Positions 23,150 to 33,795 of a stretch of DNA of 64,000 nucleotides are shown piece by piece. The first letter of the stretch is position 1. Every line of letters begins with the position of its first letter. The DNA is taken from assembly GCA_035048815.1 (NCBI GenBank), contig JAUCBN010000028.1:10037001-10101000 (forward strand), in the 5' to 3' direction. The notes under the pieces were generated by a model. The model did not search any database and was not told the DNA's origin. It saw only the letters and a list, made by a program, of their open reading frames with translations. Origin of the DNA: Abelmoschus esculentus (lineage: Eukaryota > Streptophyta > Magnoliopsida > Malvales > Malvaceae). A program made the translations under genes and the position numbers.

Positions 23150-25101
23150 TTATCAAGTCATTTTTGACTTTAATGTCTCCTCGTGCGAATTGATGTCGCT
23201 GGTCCCATTGATTTTCTCTTTGAGCTTGAAATCTCTTTGAAGGTAATCTATTAAATCTTTATGTTGTTGCAATGAATTTTCTAGTGCTTCTATCATCTTC
23301 TTCAAAGACTGGTTTTCAAGCTGAGCTTTCTCAAGTTTGACCACTGAGTCTTGTTGTTGGTAGATTTGAATAATTCCCTGTAGAGATACCAAATCTTCTT
23401 ACAATTCTTGGTTCTAGATACGACTAACCATGAGATCATTAAAAATTGTCGTGTTTGCCTCCTGAGTTACTTGTAGATCAGCTGCAAGCTCCTCTAATTG
23501 ATTTTCCTTATTTTTCTATAGCTTTATGAAACGTTTTGTGTCATTCTCACGATCACAAAGCTCTTCTTCCCATTCTTGTGGAGTTTTTCTCAGGTTGACA
23601 TTCTTTAATTTCTCTTGAAGCCTTTGATATTCCCTTTGCAAATCCTTAAAATCCGTATTCACAACATCTAGTTGTTTCTCAAACTTGTTCGACTGATTCT
23701 TAAAATATGTCACATCATATTCAAGTCTTTCATTTTCAGACTCCAACTCAGTGATCTTTCTATGCAACACCTTTTTCTCTTCCTCATATTCTTGTCTTAC
23801 AGTCTCAACTTCGCTTGGTATTTCTCTGAATTGTTCCTATAACGTCAAGACTTTTCTCTTACTTAACGGTGTGATATTGCAATTTTCCCTCTTAGATCTC
23901 CAAAATTGATAATATTGAGAAAGTTTTGGGGTTACAAGCTTGACCTTGTATGGATAGGCCCAAGCCCTAGCGATCTCAAGAATCTGCTTCTTAGATTTTT
24001 CAGTAAAAGTGAATTCACATAATCCTATCCCCTTGTAACTGGGACAAACTGCGACGATCCATATTGTCTCGAAACTAACAAAAGAGCGTATCCGGTCGTA
24101 CCCTAAATCACAAGAAGAGGAACCCAATCAAATACAACATACTTATACAAAATTGATTCTCATTGTTCTGCTATGGTAATGTCCTCCACCCTCAAATCTT
24201 ATAAAATTGATTCTCATTGTTCTGCTAACCTCTCCTTTCTCGGCCCTTATGCTAAGAACTCTCATAATGGTGAATATTGTGGGGTATGAACATGAATGGT
24301 TGATTTTTCTTTCGCTCTTAGGTGACTATGAATCCATACGGTGAGAAGTTGTGTAAACCCAATAAAATATACGCCTTCATGTTTTTTTAGGATATTAAAA
24401 GATCGAAATGTTTCCGCCAAAATAGTTGAGGCTGGGTTAATGTTTTTCTCAAGTTCCCCAAACAAGTCTATCACTGATGCTTTAATATATCCAACTACTT
24501 TTGGAAAAATAATCAAACCGTAGATCCCTAGAGCAAAAATATCAACCTGTTTCTTCGGGTCAGGATGTGAATGAATCAACCCTCGAAGTTTATCCCAAGC
24601 AATAGCAATGCTTTTTCCTTTGCCTTTAAACTGAGCCTCCACCCATGACATGCTTGTCCCAGTCAAAGCCGCAAGTTTTTATTTATACGTCATAGGTTCA
24701 ACTCTCACAAAAATCTTAAATTCATCCATATTCTTTAGATGAAGCAATGCAACATACTCTTCTACTGTTGGTATCATATCTTCTCCATTAAACGTGGAGC
24801 AATTGTATAAAGGATTCCAGAACTGTACCATGGCCCATATCAATCCTTTGTCTACATCCACTCATAACAAATAAGCTATGTCTCCATAAACATCGTAAAC
24901 CATCTGTCTTTTATCATTACTCCAACCATTCCAGATATCTTCTAAATCTTTAGTATTATTCTCTTTGAGCTGGAGATGAACATAACCAGCAAATTAATCG
25001 TCCGGTCTTGCTAAAACACTATCACCTCTTTTCCTTTGGATGTTTTCTGACCATTTTTGAACATCACAGTTTCTTTCTGGCACATTGAATTCTTTGGCCA
25101 T
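23150..25101 (-). pseudogene. Ogre ORF1: plant mobile domain protein with coiled-coil tail
   Basis: ATG at 25101. The first third shows a plant mobile domain (PMD, 'aminotransferase-like'): NPLYNCSTFNGEDMIPTVEE, WDKLRGLIHSHPDPKKQVDI, FALGIYGLIIFPKVVGYI, then ILAETFRSFN and IGFTQLLTVWIHSH. A further block (24127-23840) ends the globular part. From 23770 to 23153 the sequence is heptad-rich (ITELESENERLEYDVTYF; LQREYQRLQEKLKN; LEKAQLENQSLKKMIEALEN), a long coiled coil. Ogre elements carry such an ORF before gag; its function is unknown. Host PMD proteins (MAIN/MAIL type) act in transposon silencing, so an origin by capture from or exchange with the host is plausible. Several stops break the frame (for example near 24995, 24865 and 24675). 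Confidence 0.75.
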
Positions 25102-25692
25102 AGTGAAGATTTTTTTATCAAATCAAATTAATAACCAATACCTTCCTATTATGATGATGATGCAATGTATACAAACATAAACAAAAAGAAAAAAACTGTT
25201 AATAAACGAAATATAACATGAAAAATATAACACATGCTTGATTAGATAAAATAAAACAAAGCAAAGTAAATAAATAAATAAAATAACACATATTATTAAC
25301 AGGTAACGTACTAAGGTTTAAGTTTATCATGGCTCTAAATAGGGTAGGTTCCTACTGTTTATTACATGAGGTTATAGTTCAAGATAGGGTACTCGAATTG
25401 TCCTTATTGTCGCCTATTAAGGCTAGTAAGGCCCTTGGTCCTCTCCCATTATAGGATCATAGAACCAAGTTCAATTCGAGGGGATACACTTGCTTATGAC
25501 TATGCGAAGGTTAACCTTATGAAGTCATAGATCACATGCAACCTGGAGGTGACTACTATTCTTCACGGAGGTTAACCTCATGAAGGAGCAACATTTTAAC
25601 CCCACTTAATTAGGACTGAGCTCGGGTAGAAAGCTCATAGAATGATGCAACATAAAATATACCTTTTTTTGCGGCTTGACCCTCTTGAGAAA
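25102..25692 (-). other. untranslated leader of the Ogre element
   Basis: No gene. It holds two perfect 12-nt palindromes, AAGGTTAACCTT (25507-25518) and GAGGTTAACCTC (25568-25579), each followed by ATGAAG. It also holds a CTTGGT...ACCAAG inverted pair around 25436-25473. Palindromes between primer site and first ORF are where retroelement RNAs often dimerise; that role here is inference. Confidence 0.5.
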
Positions 25693-25711
25693 GTCCCCAG
25701 CGGAGTCGCCA
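25693..25711 (-). other. primer-binding site, tRNA-Arg type (Ogre)
   Basis: Minus strand TGGCGACTCCGCTGGGGAC, three bases from the 5' LTR end. From memory this is the primer site of Ogre/Tat elements, complementary to a tRNA-Arg 3' end. Confidence 0.75.
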
Positions 25712-25714
25712 AGC

Positions 25715-27089
25715 CGTCGATACCGTTTTTGGTCCGGGTCGAAGTTGGTTAGACCTTCAATAATCTCGTCAATAATTGGAGTCGCCATCAATCGTTTTAA
25801 ATAGGTATGATTGAATAAAATTGGTCTACGTTTGTCACCGGGTTTGGGAGTCGGTTGCGTGTGGGGAAGGTTATAGCACCCTCACGATGCCCATGATTGG
25901 TACCTAAAAGGGATTGTGTTGTCTACTGATGAGTATTTAAAAAGGCTATTATTTACTATTTTTTTCCTCAATAATATGTATTCATTACCCACTAATTAAA
26001 TTAAAATAAATCATAGAAATCAAATTACATAAATTTTAAAAACTCTAATTTTTACTTTATTATTCCAATAAAAATTAAAATTCAACTCACAGATTAATTA
26101 AATCAATTAAATCAACTAATTATTAAATTAAATCTAAACAAATTTATTGGTTAAATAATTAAATAATTTCATGAATATGAATCTAATTAAGATGAATTAT
26201 AATATAAAAGACTAATATAAAATAAAAAAAAAACTAAAGAGCATGAATTTAAACACCTAAATCTAGGAGGACCTATGAAGTAATTTTTCATGATTTCTTG
26301 CAAATTGACGTCCAACAACACTGAATTTAAATTTCAACGTTTATCTTTTCATAATAATACCGATTGAAATTCTAAATAAAAAATAATTGAAAATATTTTA
26401 ATTTTTAAAAGACTTTTCACTTTCACTTCTCAATTTATTTTATAAACAAAAATAAATAATTAAAGGAATGAAGATAAAAATAAAATAAAAAAAGATTCGA
26501 CTCCTTTTACCTCTTTCAAACCCGTAAATTTGTCATTGAATTAAATTGCTTCCAGGAGATATTAAATCTAATCACTTCTCGAACCCTTCCACTGCTTCAA
26601 ACTTGAGAGCTTTTTCTCTTGAATTTTCTCTTCTATATTTGTTGTTGCTTGTGTGGTGTTGTGTGTTTTTCCTAAAGGGTTTGGGGGTATTTATAGTTTA
26701 GAAACTAGGGTTTTAAGAGGGATTAAACTCTAAAAATAGGACTTGGTTAGGATTAAACTTGGAGAAGAAGAATATTTCTGATTTTTTTATTTAAAATTAT
26801 TTTCAGATTTTTTAAAGATTATTCTAGATTTTTTTATATATTTTTTTGAATTTTTAGATTTTTTTAATTTATTAAATTTTATCTTTTTTTCAAAAAAATT
26901 TTAAGATTATCCATTCTAGATTTATTCGATTTTTTTTGAATTTTTGATATTTTTTTGAATTTTTTATTTATTAAGATTATTCTAGATTTTTTTGATTTTT
27001 TTGAATTTTTTATATATTTTTATTTTTTTGATTTTAAATATTTAGATTTTTTAGATTTTTTAAGATTTAGTTTAATTTTGTTGCATACA
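25715..27089 (-). repeat. 5' LTR of the Ogre/Tat element
   Basis: 1375 bp, aligned to 12750-14166. At 25927 the LTR sequence is replaced by about 60 bp that starts TGATGAGTATTTAAAAAGG, resembling the first bases of an Athila LTR. The corresponding segment of the other LTR is absent. Its terminal base is C (25715) where T is expected. Confidence 0.9.
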
Positions 27090-27963
27090 GTTAAAACAGC
27101 AAAAACAAGAGTACAAGTTTAAGAAATTCCTGGATATATTTAAACAAGTACATATAAATATATCTTTAGTGGAGGCAATTAAGCAAATGTCCAACTACGC
27201 CAAATTCCTTAAGGACATCATATCCAAAAGGAAAAAAATTGGGAAATTTGAAACAATTGCCACAACAAAAAGATGTGTGACAATGCTACATAACAAGGTC
27301 ACCACCAAAAGAAAAGATCATAGTAGCTTCACCATGCCATGTGCTAGCGGTGACCAATACGTGGGTAAAACACTATGCGACTTAGGCATCAACATAAATC
27401 TCATGCCTAAGTTAGTATTTCAAAAGCTGGGCATCGGGAAAGAAAAACCAACAACAGTTATGCTGCAGCTAGTAGACCGATCTTACGTACAACCTGAAGG
27501 AAAAATTGAAGATATTCTAGTAAGGGTGGATAAATTTATTTTTCCTGTTGACTTCTTAATTCTTAATTGTGAAGCAGATGAGTACACTCCAATCATATTA
27601 GGAAGGCCATTTCAAGCCACAAGAAGAACATTGATCGATTGTGAGAAATGAGAATTGATAATAAGGATCAATGATCAACAAGTAAAGATCAATGTATTCA
27701 AAAATCTAAGGCATCAGGATGAACCAGATGAATGTAAAAGAATTGAAGTTAAAACTGAGTTCAACTTCAATCCATAAGGAGATTACCTAAACAGTATCTG
27801 CCAAGGCAACCTCTGCCAAGGCAGCATGCCCCTTGAACATCAATACATTCGAAAGAAACCACCAGATGAGGAGACACCAACTGAAACATCAACTTCTCCT
27901 CTAGACAAAAAGGGGAAGATGGTTGCTATTGAAGATGCAATTTATTGCACTTTTGTAGTAACC
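27090..27963 (+). pseudogene. Athila element A protease, continuation after the Ogre insertion
   Basis: Resumes the gag-pol frame with FKKFLDIFKQV-like sequence, then EAIKQMSNYAKFLKDIISKR. The aspartic protease core follows: KTLCDLGININLMPKLVFQK (active-site D-L-G), YVQPEGKIEDILVRVDKFIF, and IILGRPFQATRRTLID. A stop follows at 27649. The downstream codons to about 27963 are degenerate and no RT, RNase H or integrase can be found before the ORF2 leader. The polymerase region is therefore deleted in element A. The D-L-G triad is preserved, unlike in element D. Confidence 0.85.
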
Positions 27964-28101
27964 TAAAATTTCTATCTCTTAATCCCTAATTTAGTTTTTA
28001 TGATTTAGGAATTAGAATATTATTTTTAGTTTTAGGATTTAGATTTTTTACCTCATAATTTAGTTTTAAATCTTAATTACTCACATCTATTATTATTCAG
28101 T

Positions 28102-28392
28102 TTTTTAGGTCCAATAAAGAAATAAAGATGAACAAGTCCAAAAATGTAGCCCAATTCAGGAAAAAAATATCTCGACGAGAAACTTGCCGCCCAAGTCGAA
28201 GCCACATCGTTTCTTCCGCCAGTGCGGGCTAACTAGAATAGTGTAGTGTGCACGCCAAGAATAATGATGACGCTGCTGCCGTTTCCAACGGTTGGCTGCC
28301 TTCGCCTATAAATAGTGAAGAAAGCTTCATCCTTTCTACACTTCCTCTCTATTACAATTACTATGTAAAATTTCTGTTAGCTCTTCAAAAAT
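28102..28392 (+). promoter_or_regulatory. ORF2 leader of element A: splice-acceptor-like site and TATA box
   Basis: A pyrimidine run ending TTCAGTTTTTTAG (AG at 28107-28108) is followed by GTCCAATAAAGAAATAAAG. About 200 bp later TATAAATA (28307-28314) lies 79 bp before the ORF2 ATG. Elements B and C2 have the same order, and D keeps the acceptor-like site. Either splicing from an upstream donor or an internal promoter could express ORF2; which one is inference. Confidence 0.5.
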
Positions 28393-29890
28393 ATGTCAAC
28401 TCCACGAGAAAACCCTGCCGGAGCAGCAAAGTTCAAAAGGTTCTCCATACCGGCAGTGGAGCATGAATACGAGCGAAACTTCAACAGTAAACAGATTTGG
28501 GAGGAGCAAGGCTTCCATTATAAAGAGAAAGAGGATCTAGGTTTAGAAGTCTTCATTCTATCGAAAATAACTTTTCATAGATGACAGCAGTTCGCCAAGC
28601 CAGATCCAATAAATATTGAATGGGTACGGGAATTCTACACCCACCGACCAGTGGCAAAGAACCCATATGCCTACCTTAGAGGAAGGGCAATTCTATTGGT
28701 CGACATCGTCATCAACGCCTACTTCGGTCTCCACACTGGAATTGATGAACATGTTGCGTTCGAAGCTACCTTGACGGCAGAAGATTACGAAGTAATGAAA
28801 GCGGAACTCTGCATGCTTGGAACCGAATGGAATATAGGAAGGTATCGTGGTTCTGTTAGTCGCAAAGATTTACAACCAGAAGCCAAATTGTGGAACACAT
28901 TTGTAAAAAAGAATCTATTATCAACATTTTATAATCAAACAATATATCGACCATGCCTGGAACTAATTCATTCAATCACCCACAATCGAAGGGTAGACGT
29001 AGACCGCATCATCAGTGACCAAATCTTTGAGTGCGCCACTAAAGAGAAAGGTATACTCATTTTTTCATGCATAATAACTGCCTTAGCCAGGCTAGAAAGT
29101 GTACCAATGATGCCATTCGACACATACACACCGGAGGGAAAGGGGTGGACAAGGGATGTGTACATCAAAAGAATACAAGTGGAGGAAGCTATACCAATAG
29201 ACCCAGTTGAACATGTACCAGCAGGACTCTTGGAGATCTTGCAGAGGATGGAGGAAAGGCAACTGGCCTTCATGAAATATGTCAAGGAGTTCAATAATGC
29301 TATCATCTCCACCATTAGAGAAGAACTCCCTACATGCACAACTCTGTTTCCAGACTTCATAGTCGATCTCTCTACACATTAGCCTCCCCCTACTACACCA
29401 ACTGTCTCAGCTACTATCCTAGTCTCTTCTACCACCGCAGCAGCTGTAGCTGCAACTGAACCACTTTCAACAGACTCAGTAGTTGATTTCCTTTGAATGG
29501 ACTCCACCAATAGAGGAGCAACACCAGAGAAGTCAACAACTTTCACTTGGAGTGATTCAGAAGAAGATTTGACAGCCAACTCAAAACTGCTGATGAATTC
29601 ATTGATGCAGCACAAGGAGGGCAGAAGAGAAAGGCAATCGCTTCATCCCTAATCGACTTGGATCCAGAAGAGGAGCATCTACGAGACCCAACTCTTATGT
29701 GAGTCCAGCCATACTAATCTGCCAAGAAGCCGATGGTGAGCCCACCAAAGGCATCAACCCAACAACCGCCGAAGCCAACTACCCAACAGACACCGAACAC
29801 TCATCGTAAGCTGATAATCGATAGTGATTCTAGGGATTCATTTGAATCATCCACATCTTTCAAAGGCAGTAGCTTTTCTTATTTTATCTT
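28393..29890 (+). pseudogene. Athila element A ORF2 (env-position, 'putative plant transposon protein' domain)
   Basis: Starts ATG-Ser-Thr-Pro. The N-terminal part holds KQIWEEQGFHYKEKEDLG. The conserved central domain has WVREFYTHRP, YLRGRAILLV, VSRKDLQPEAKLWNTFVKK, HNRRVDVDRIISDQIFECA and FDTYTPEGKGWTRDVYIKRI, followed by a coiled segment (LEILQRMEERQLAFMKYVKE). The Ser/Thr/Pro/Ala-rich tail ends in the motif RKLIIDSDSRDSFESS (about 29808-29855). This domain is known from ORF2 of Athila-type elements; the function is unknown and no signal peptide or transmembrane helix is evident, so an envelope role is not supported here. Stops occur at 28582 and 29380 and a frameshift follows near 29600. 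About 500 codons in all, with the longest open run 243 codons. Confidence 0.78.
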
Positions 29891-29962
29891 TTTTTTTATC
29901 TTTTTTTCTTTTATTTTCTTATTTTCTTTTATTTTCGTTTATTTTTTGTTATGTCTATGTCC

Positions 29963-29982
29963 ATGCATTAAGGACAATGCAT
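29963..29982 (+). other. H1 hairpin of element A (AGGA loop)
   Basis: ATGCATT/AATGCAT stem (7 bp, then A.C mismatch) around AGGA, followed by CTTGAGTTTGG. It sits just after a T-rich tract that follows ORF2. Equivalent to 41727-41748 and 50341-50360. Confidence 0.6.
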
Positions 29983-30333
29983 CCCTTGAGTTTGGAAGAA
30001 CATTTGTCTATTTTGTAATATGTAAATACAATGTATGGAAGTAATCGAAATATCTCATTAATGCTTTAAATTTTGTCGTAGTTACTTAAGTATTACTGCA
30101 AAATTTTGTGCAAAAGTCTGTTGAATTTTATTAAAACTGCCTCGACAGTGATATATTCTCTAGTTGCCGCAGCAGTCTACACCATTCACCAAAGTTGAAT
30201 TCTGAAGGGTTTGCTAGGATTAGTACTTAGGATTAGACTATGAGCCAGAAAAAATCTTAAAACACTTCTAGTCTTAATTGATTTTAAAAGTTCTTTTCTT
30301 TGAAAAGCAATAAGGACTTAGGCTTAGATTTTA

Positions 30334-30385
30334 AACTAGAGGTGCCTATCACCGACTCTAGTTAGTCCATAGAGGTGCTCATGAC
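30334..30385 (+). other. first constant-loop hairpins of element A (second one split by an insertion)
   Basis: AACTAGAG / CTCTAGTT (30334-30341, 30356-30363) encloses the 14-nt loop GTGCCTATCACCGA. A second unit begins ATAGAG-GTGCTCATGACT and is cut in its loop by the solo LTR, resuming at 31846 as TGGATCTAGG. Confidence 0.6.
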
Positions 30386-31840
30386 TATTAGAGTATGCCC
30401 AAAGATCAATCATATGATGATTTTAAGGATACTTTTATTTACCAATTTTATTGAATAAAGGCATTGGCATTGTTGTTTTCAGATATATGTGTCAATACAT
30501 AACATAAACTGAGAAACAATAAGGTCCATATAATAATATATGTATTATTATTAAAATATCCTTAGTCAGATATTATTATGGGTATGGACAATAATAATAC
30601 GCTTAAGACTAACATGTGATTAATTGATGACAATGAGTTGTCATTGACATAGAGATGTCAGAATTAATACATGAATATATTAGTAGAGAATAATATATTG
30701 GATTGACCCACTATGAGTATATATCTTGGATTATTATATAACGGTCACGATATTGCTCATAGTGACAACTATATGTATGATCCTTAGACTTGAGATTATT
30801 ACTATCTCAATATATGTTGTTTTATGTTTTGATGCAGTTAAACGTGTCTCGTAATTAGTTACACTATAAAAACTGACATTGAACATATTACAATGTATGT
30901 AGTGAGATGTGAATGATCAAGATAGGATTTGTCCTTCCTACATAATAGGAAAATATATCAAAGGCCACTTGATTGAGTGAGACTAGAAATGCATGGCCAT
31001 GCTTGAATACGTTGATATGAGATATCACAAATTATTCATTAAAAGTAGTTCACTCTAGATATCAAGAAATATTAAAATAGTCTTTACAAGTGTGACTATT
31101 CCAAGACTTGTGCCTATTAAAGATATAAAAGGACAAAAGGATATAATACATTAAAAGAGTTGGTCACGGACATGATACATCGAATCATGATCTCTTGTAA
31201 CTTAGATGACAATGATATATTGCTAGATGTCACTCATTGTTTATAATACTAGAATTGTTTTAATATTATAACTAACGTTATAATAAGCCTACAGGGTCAC
31301 ACCCAATGGCTGAAAATGAACAAAAATATATATGTATAAGTAGATTATATTTAATCCCAAATTTTAAATATAAATGATATAATTAAAGTAATTATATCCA
31401 TTTTCAAATTCTAATTAAATATAGATTCCTAAATTTAAGGAAATAATAATATTAATTATTTCCTAAACAAACTCGGAATCAAACTCTTATACCTAGGGTT
31501 ACACCTGTATAAAGGATCTTTTGGTCTAGCAGCCAATATAGAGAATTTTGAATTCCTAAACCCTAGAATCACGAAAAATAGTTTTTCGAGATTTTGCTTT
31601 ATCAATCGGGTGAACTGAGTAGAGACCGAGACGATATTCGTGGAGGCTAAAAGATTCGAATTGTCGAACGATCGTGATTGTCGCAAATCCAATTGTTTTT
31701 TTTTTTGCTGCTTATCAAGGAACCCAATGTAAGTTATCGCGTCTCTTCCTCCCGATTTCAGATTAAACGTACATGGATCACTGGAAAGACCATCGTAATT
31801 TTATTCCGCTGCGCAATGAGGTGTGCCGACGGTCCCAACA
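30386..31840 (-). repeat. solo copia-like LTR
   Basis: 1455 bp on the minus strand, from TGTTGGGACCGTCGG to ATACTCTAATA (the final CA mutated to TA), flanked by the 5-bp duplication ATGAC at 30381-30385 and 31841-31845. No internal region, so probably the product of LTR-LTR recombination. The end sequences resemble Ty1/copia LTRs of eudicots. The small open frame inside it (31456-31692, minus) is LTR sequence and not a gene. Confidence 0.75.
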
Positions 31841-31872
31841 ATGACTGGATCTAGGACTTAGAATTCTCTCAT

Positions 31873-31946
31873 TTACTAGAGGTGCCTACCACTGGCTCTA
31901 GTAAGAATATGCTAAATACTTGAGGTGCCAATGACTGCCTCAAGTA
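31873..31946 (+). other. constant-loop hairpins 3 and 4 of element A
   Basis: TTACTAGAG / CTCTAGTAA (31873-31881, 31896-31904) with loop GTGCCTACCACTGG. TACTTGAG / CTCAAGTA (31917-31924, 31939-31946) with loop GTGCCAATGACTGC. Both stems are perfect and both loops are 14 nt. The third stem pair is A-T in one and T-A in the other. Confidence 0.7.
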
Positions 31947-32220
31947 AGTATAACTATATAGCAATATATAATTATACATCAATTTCAGGGAGAAAGAAAG
32001 CAAAAGAATTAAGAAATCTTAAGTCGAAGGTCTTGAGCTAGAAAAAGGATTAGAACTTAGAAAATCAGCTTTGACACATCTATGCACACACACTAAGACT
32101 CATAGTCCAGTTTCGAGGAATTCCTAGAACCAAAAAGAGGTCAGGTTAAGAAAGGAATTCTGTCGCGGCAGGCAGGACGATGTATCGCTTTAAAATTCCA
32201 TACTTAAACTTATCTTTTGC

Positions 32221-32257
32221 ATTGCTTGAGGAAAAACAATAGCTCGAGTTTGGGGTG
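32221..32257 (+). other. H2 hairpin remnant and polypurine tract of element A
   Basis: ATTGCTTGAGGAAAAACAAT is a decayed copy of the H2 hairpin. It is followed by GAGTTTGGGGTG, the polypurine tract directly before the TGATGAATG LTR start. An (CA)n-type ACACACACT motif lies about 130 bp upstream, as in C2, D and the element at 63603. Confidence 0.65.
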
Positions 32258-32370
32258 TGATGAATGCCTAAAAATCCTCTATTTTCACATTATTTCTCAA
32301 CTCATTTATTGCTAATACAGACAAAATTAAATACAATAATAGATATTTATGATTATTTTCCACATCTCAG
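32258..32370 (+). repeat. head of the middle LTR (3' LTR of A)
   Basis: First 113 bp of an A/D-subfamily LTR (TGATGAATGCC...CCACATCTCAG), alignable to 9543-9655. Cut by element B, whose left target site is CTCAG (32366-32370). The rest of this LTR is probably 43441-44339, with about 330 bp missing between. Confidence 0.75.
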
Positions 32371-33694
32371 TGATAAGTGTTCAACTCACTATCACTTTCT
32401 ACACTTTTCATAGGCACTTATCATCAATTCTACACCTACTTGAACCAATGGATGTACTTAATGTGATATATTTAGGGATTATACCATTGAAGATTATATT
32501 TGTAGAAAAGGCATACTTTACTGCATTTTCATATCTGTGCAAGAACAAGTATTGTCAAGGCAGCAGAATGAGACCGAGTCAGGACCTGATGCCGAGGCAG
32601 TAGAGGAGAAAAAACAATATGACTGGCAATTGAAGGAGAAAATAAGGAGAAAGTTGCTGAACAAGAAGCCCAAGAATCGACTCTAAACAACACAAGAAAA
32701 GCCCAAGGACAAGGCCACGCGGGAAAAAACCTTCTAGAAGATTAAACTTGGAAATATTTACCCTATGTACATAACTTGTTCACTACTCCAAGTTATACTC
32801 TATTTAGGAAAGGTTTGCCCTAGGCCAAGCCTATATAAGGCATAGTCGTCCTAGGTATTGAGAGCAAACCTTGAGAGCCGAATTTTAAGAGCTTTTACCT
32901 TAGGAACAATTCTTCACATCATGTTCTAAGTTCTCTTAGGGTTTTGGTGAAGGTTTCCGAGTATTTTTGGGAGGAGATTGTATTTTGTTTCTTGTTTCTT
33001 TGTAATAAAATATCAAAGTTTGGTTACTCTTTGCCATTCTTTGTTCTTGCATCCAAGCTCGGGAGGGAAGTTTGTAAGTAATCTATTTGTCTAGACTCGG
33101 GAGAGTTAGACTCATGAAAGGAGTAAGTGCGGTATTCAACTTGGTTGGAGGATACTAACTCGGCCTAGGAATAGGTTAGAGTTTCAGCGGCTAAAAGAAG
33201 TGTAGGATTGATTGTTGGTTATAATTGATTAGCGCCGGGAGGTATCATCAAGGACTGACCTTCAACAGTATTTCGACTTAGGGATAAGCGGAGCCATTCA
33301 AGGATAGTTTGCCGAACTTTGGTAAATCTGCCCAAGAGCAAGGGATTGTCGCGGCAGAGAACATTGTCGCTATCGAAGACAGTATCTGCAGTACTGCCGA
33401 GGCAGCGTAGTGCGATTGCATTGGACAGAAACAGATCAATCAAATCCACTATAAGACACAACTGGATCCTACCCTCTTTCTCAAATTCGACCTCATCTTA
33501 TTTAGTTATTTTATTTAGTTTAGACAATACCCAAACTTATTTGTGTTTTTACTTTTTGTTTTATAGGGCAAGAAGATCAAAGAAAGCATATTAAGTACAC
33601 AAATCCTTGAGGAGACGATAACTCGATAAATACTAATCACTTATTACTTGACGTGTACACTTGCACTTCAATTACGCATATTCAGCACGCATCA
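32371..33694 (+). repeat. 5' LTR of Athila-like element B
   Basis: Starts TGATAAGTGTTCAACTC and ends CACGCATCA; 1324 bp. A TATATAAG box lies at 32832-32839. It is a different subfamily from A/D at its start but shares the internal blocks (GTTTGTAAGTAATCTATTTGTC, TCATCAAGGACTGACC) and the CTGCCGAGGCAG motif. Confidence 0.8.
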
Positions 33695-33700
33695 AGTTTT

Positions 33701-33718
33701 TGGCATAGTTGCTGAGGA
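33701..33718 (+). other. decayed tRNA-Asp-type primer-binding site of element B
   Basis: TGGCATAGTTGCTGAGGA has five differences from the canonical site, four of them C-to-T or G-to-A, so it was probably inactive by the end. Confidence 0.65.
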
Positions 33719-33795
33719 TTGACAACTAAATTTTATTTTCTTTATTTTCTTGCTTTTTTATTTTATTTATTTTTATTTGATTTGATTTTTGGTGT

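Larger units (their letters stand above)
12750..27089 (-). mobile_element. Ogre/Tat Ty3-gypsy retrotransposon, inserted in A gag
   Basis: 14,340 bp in minus orientation with LTRs at both ends, and a 5-bp target duplication GTTAA at 12745-12749 and 27090-27094. Removing it restores the sequence seen in the sister element near 46100. In element order: 5' LTR, tRNA-Arg-type primer site, leader, ORF1 (plant mobile domain plus coiled coil), gag, protease, linker, RT, two RNase H domains, integrase, structured and tandem-repeat 3' non-coding DNA, polypurine tract, 3' LTR. The extra ORF1 before gag and the dual RNase H are hallmarks of the Tat/Ogre lineage. Every coding region carries stops or shifts. 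The size is smaller than the largest legume Ogres. Confidence 0.9.

Noticed and set aside
28968..29379. Long minus-strand open frames opposite Athila ORF2
   Set aside because: They are shadows of the plus-strand ORF2 domain, which has the recognisable conserved blocks.
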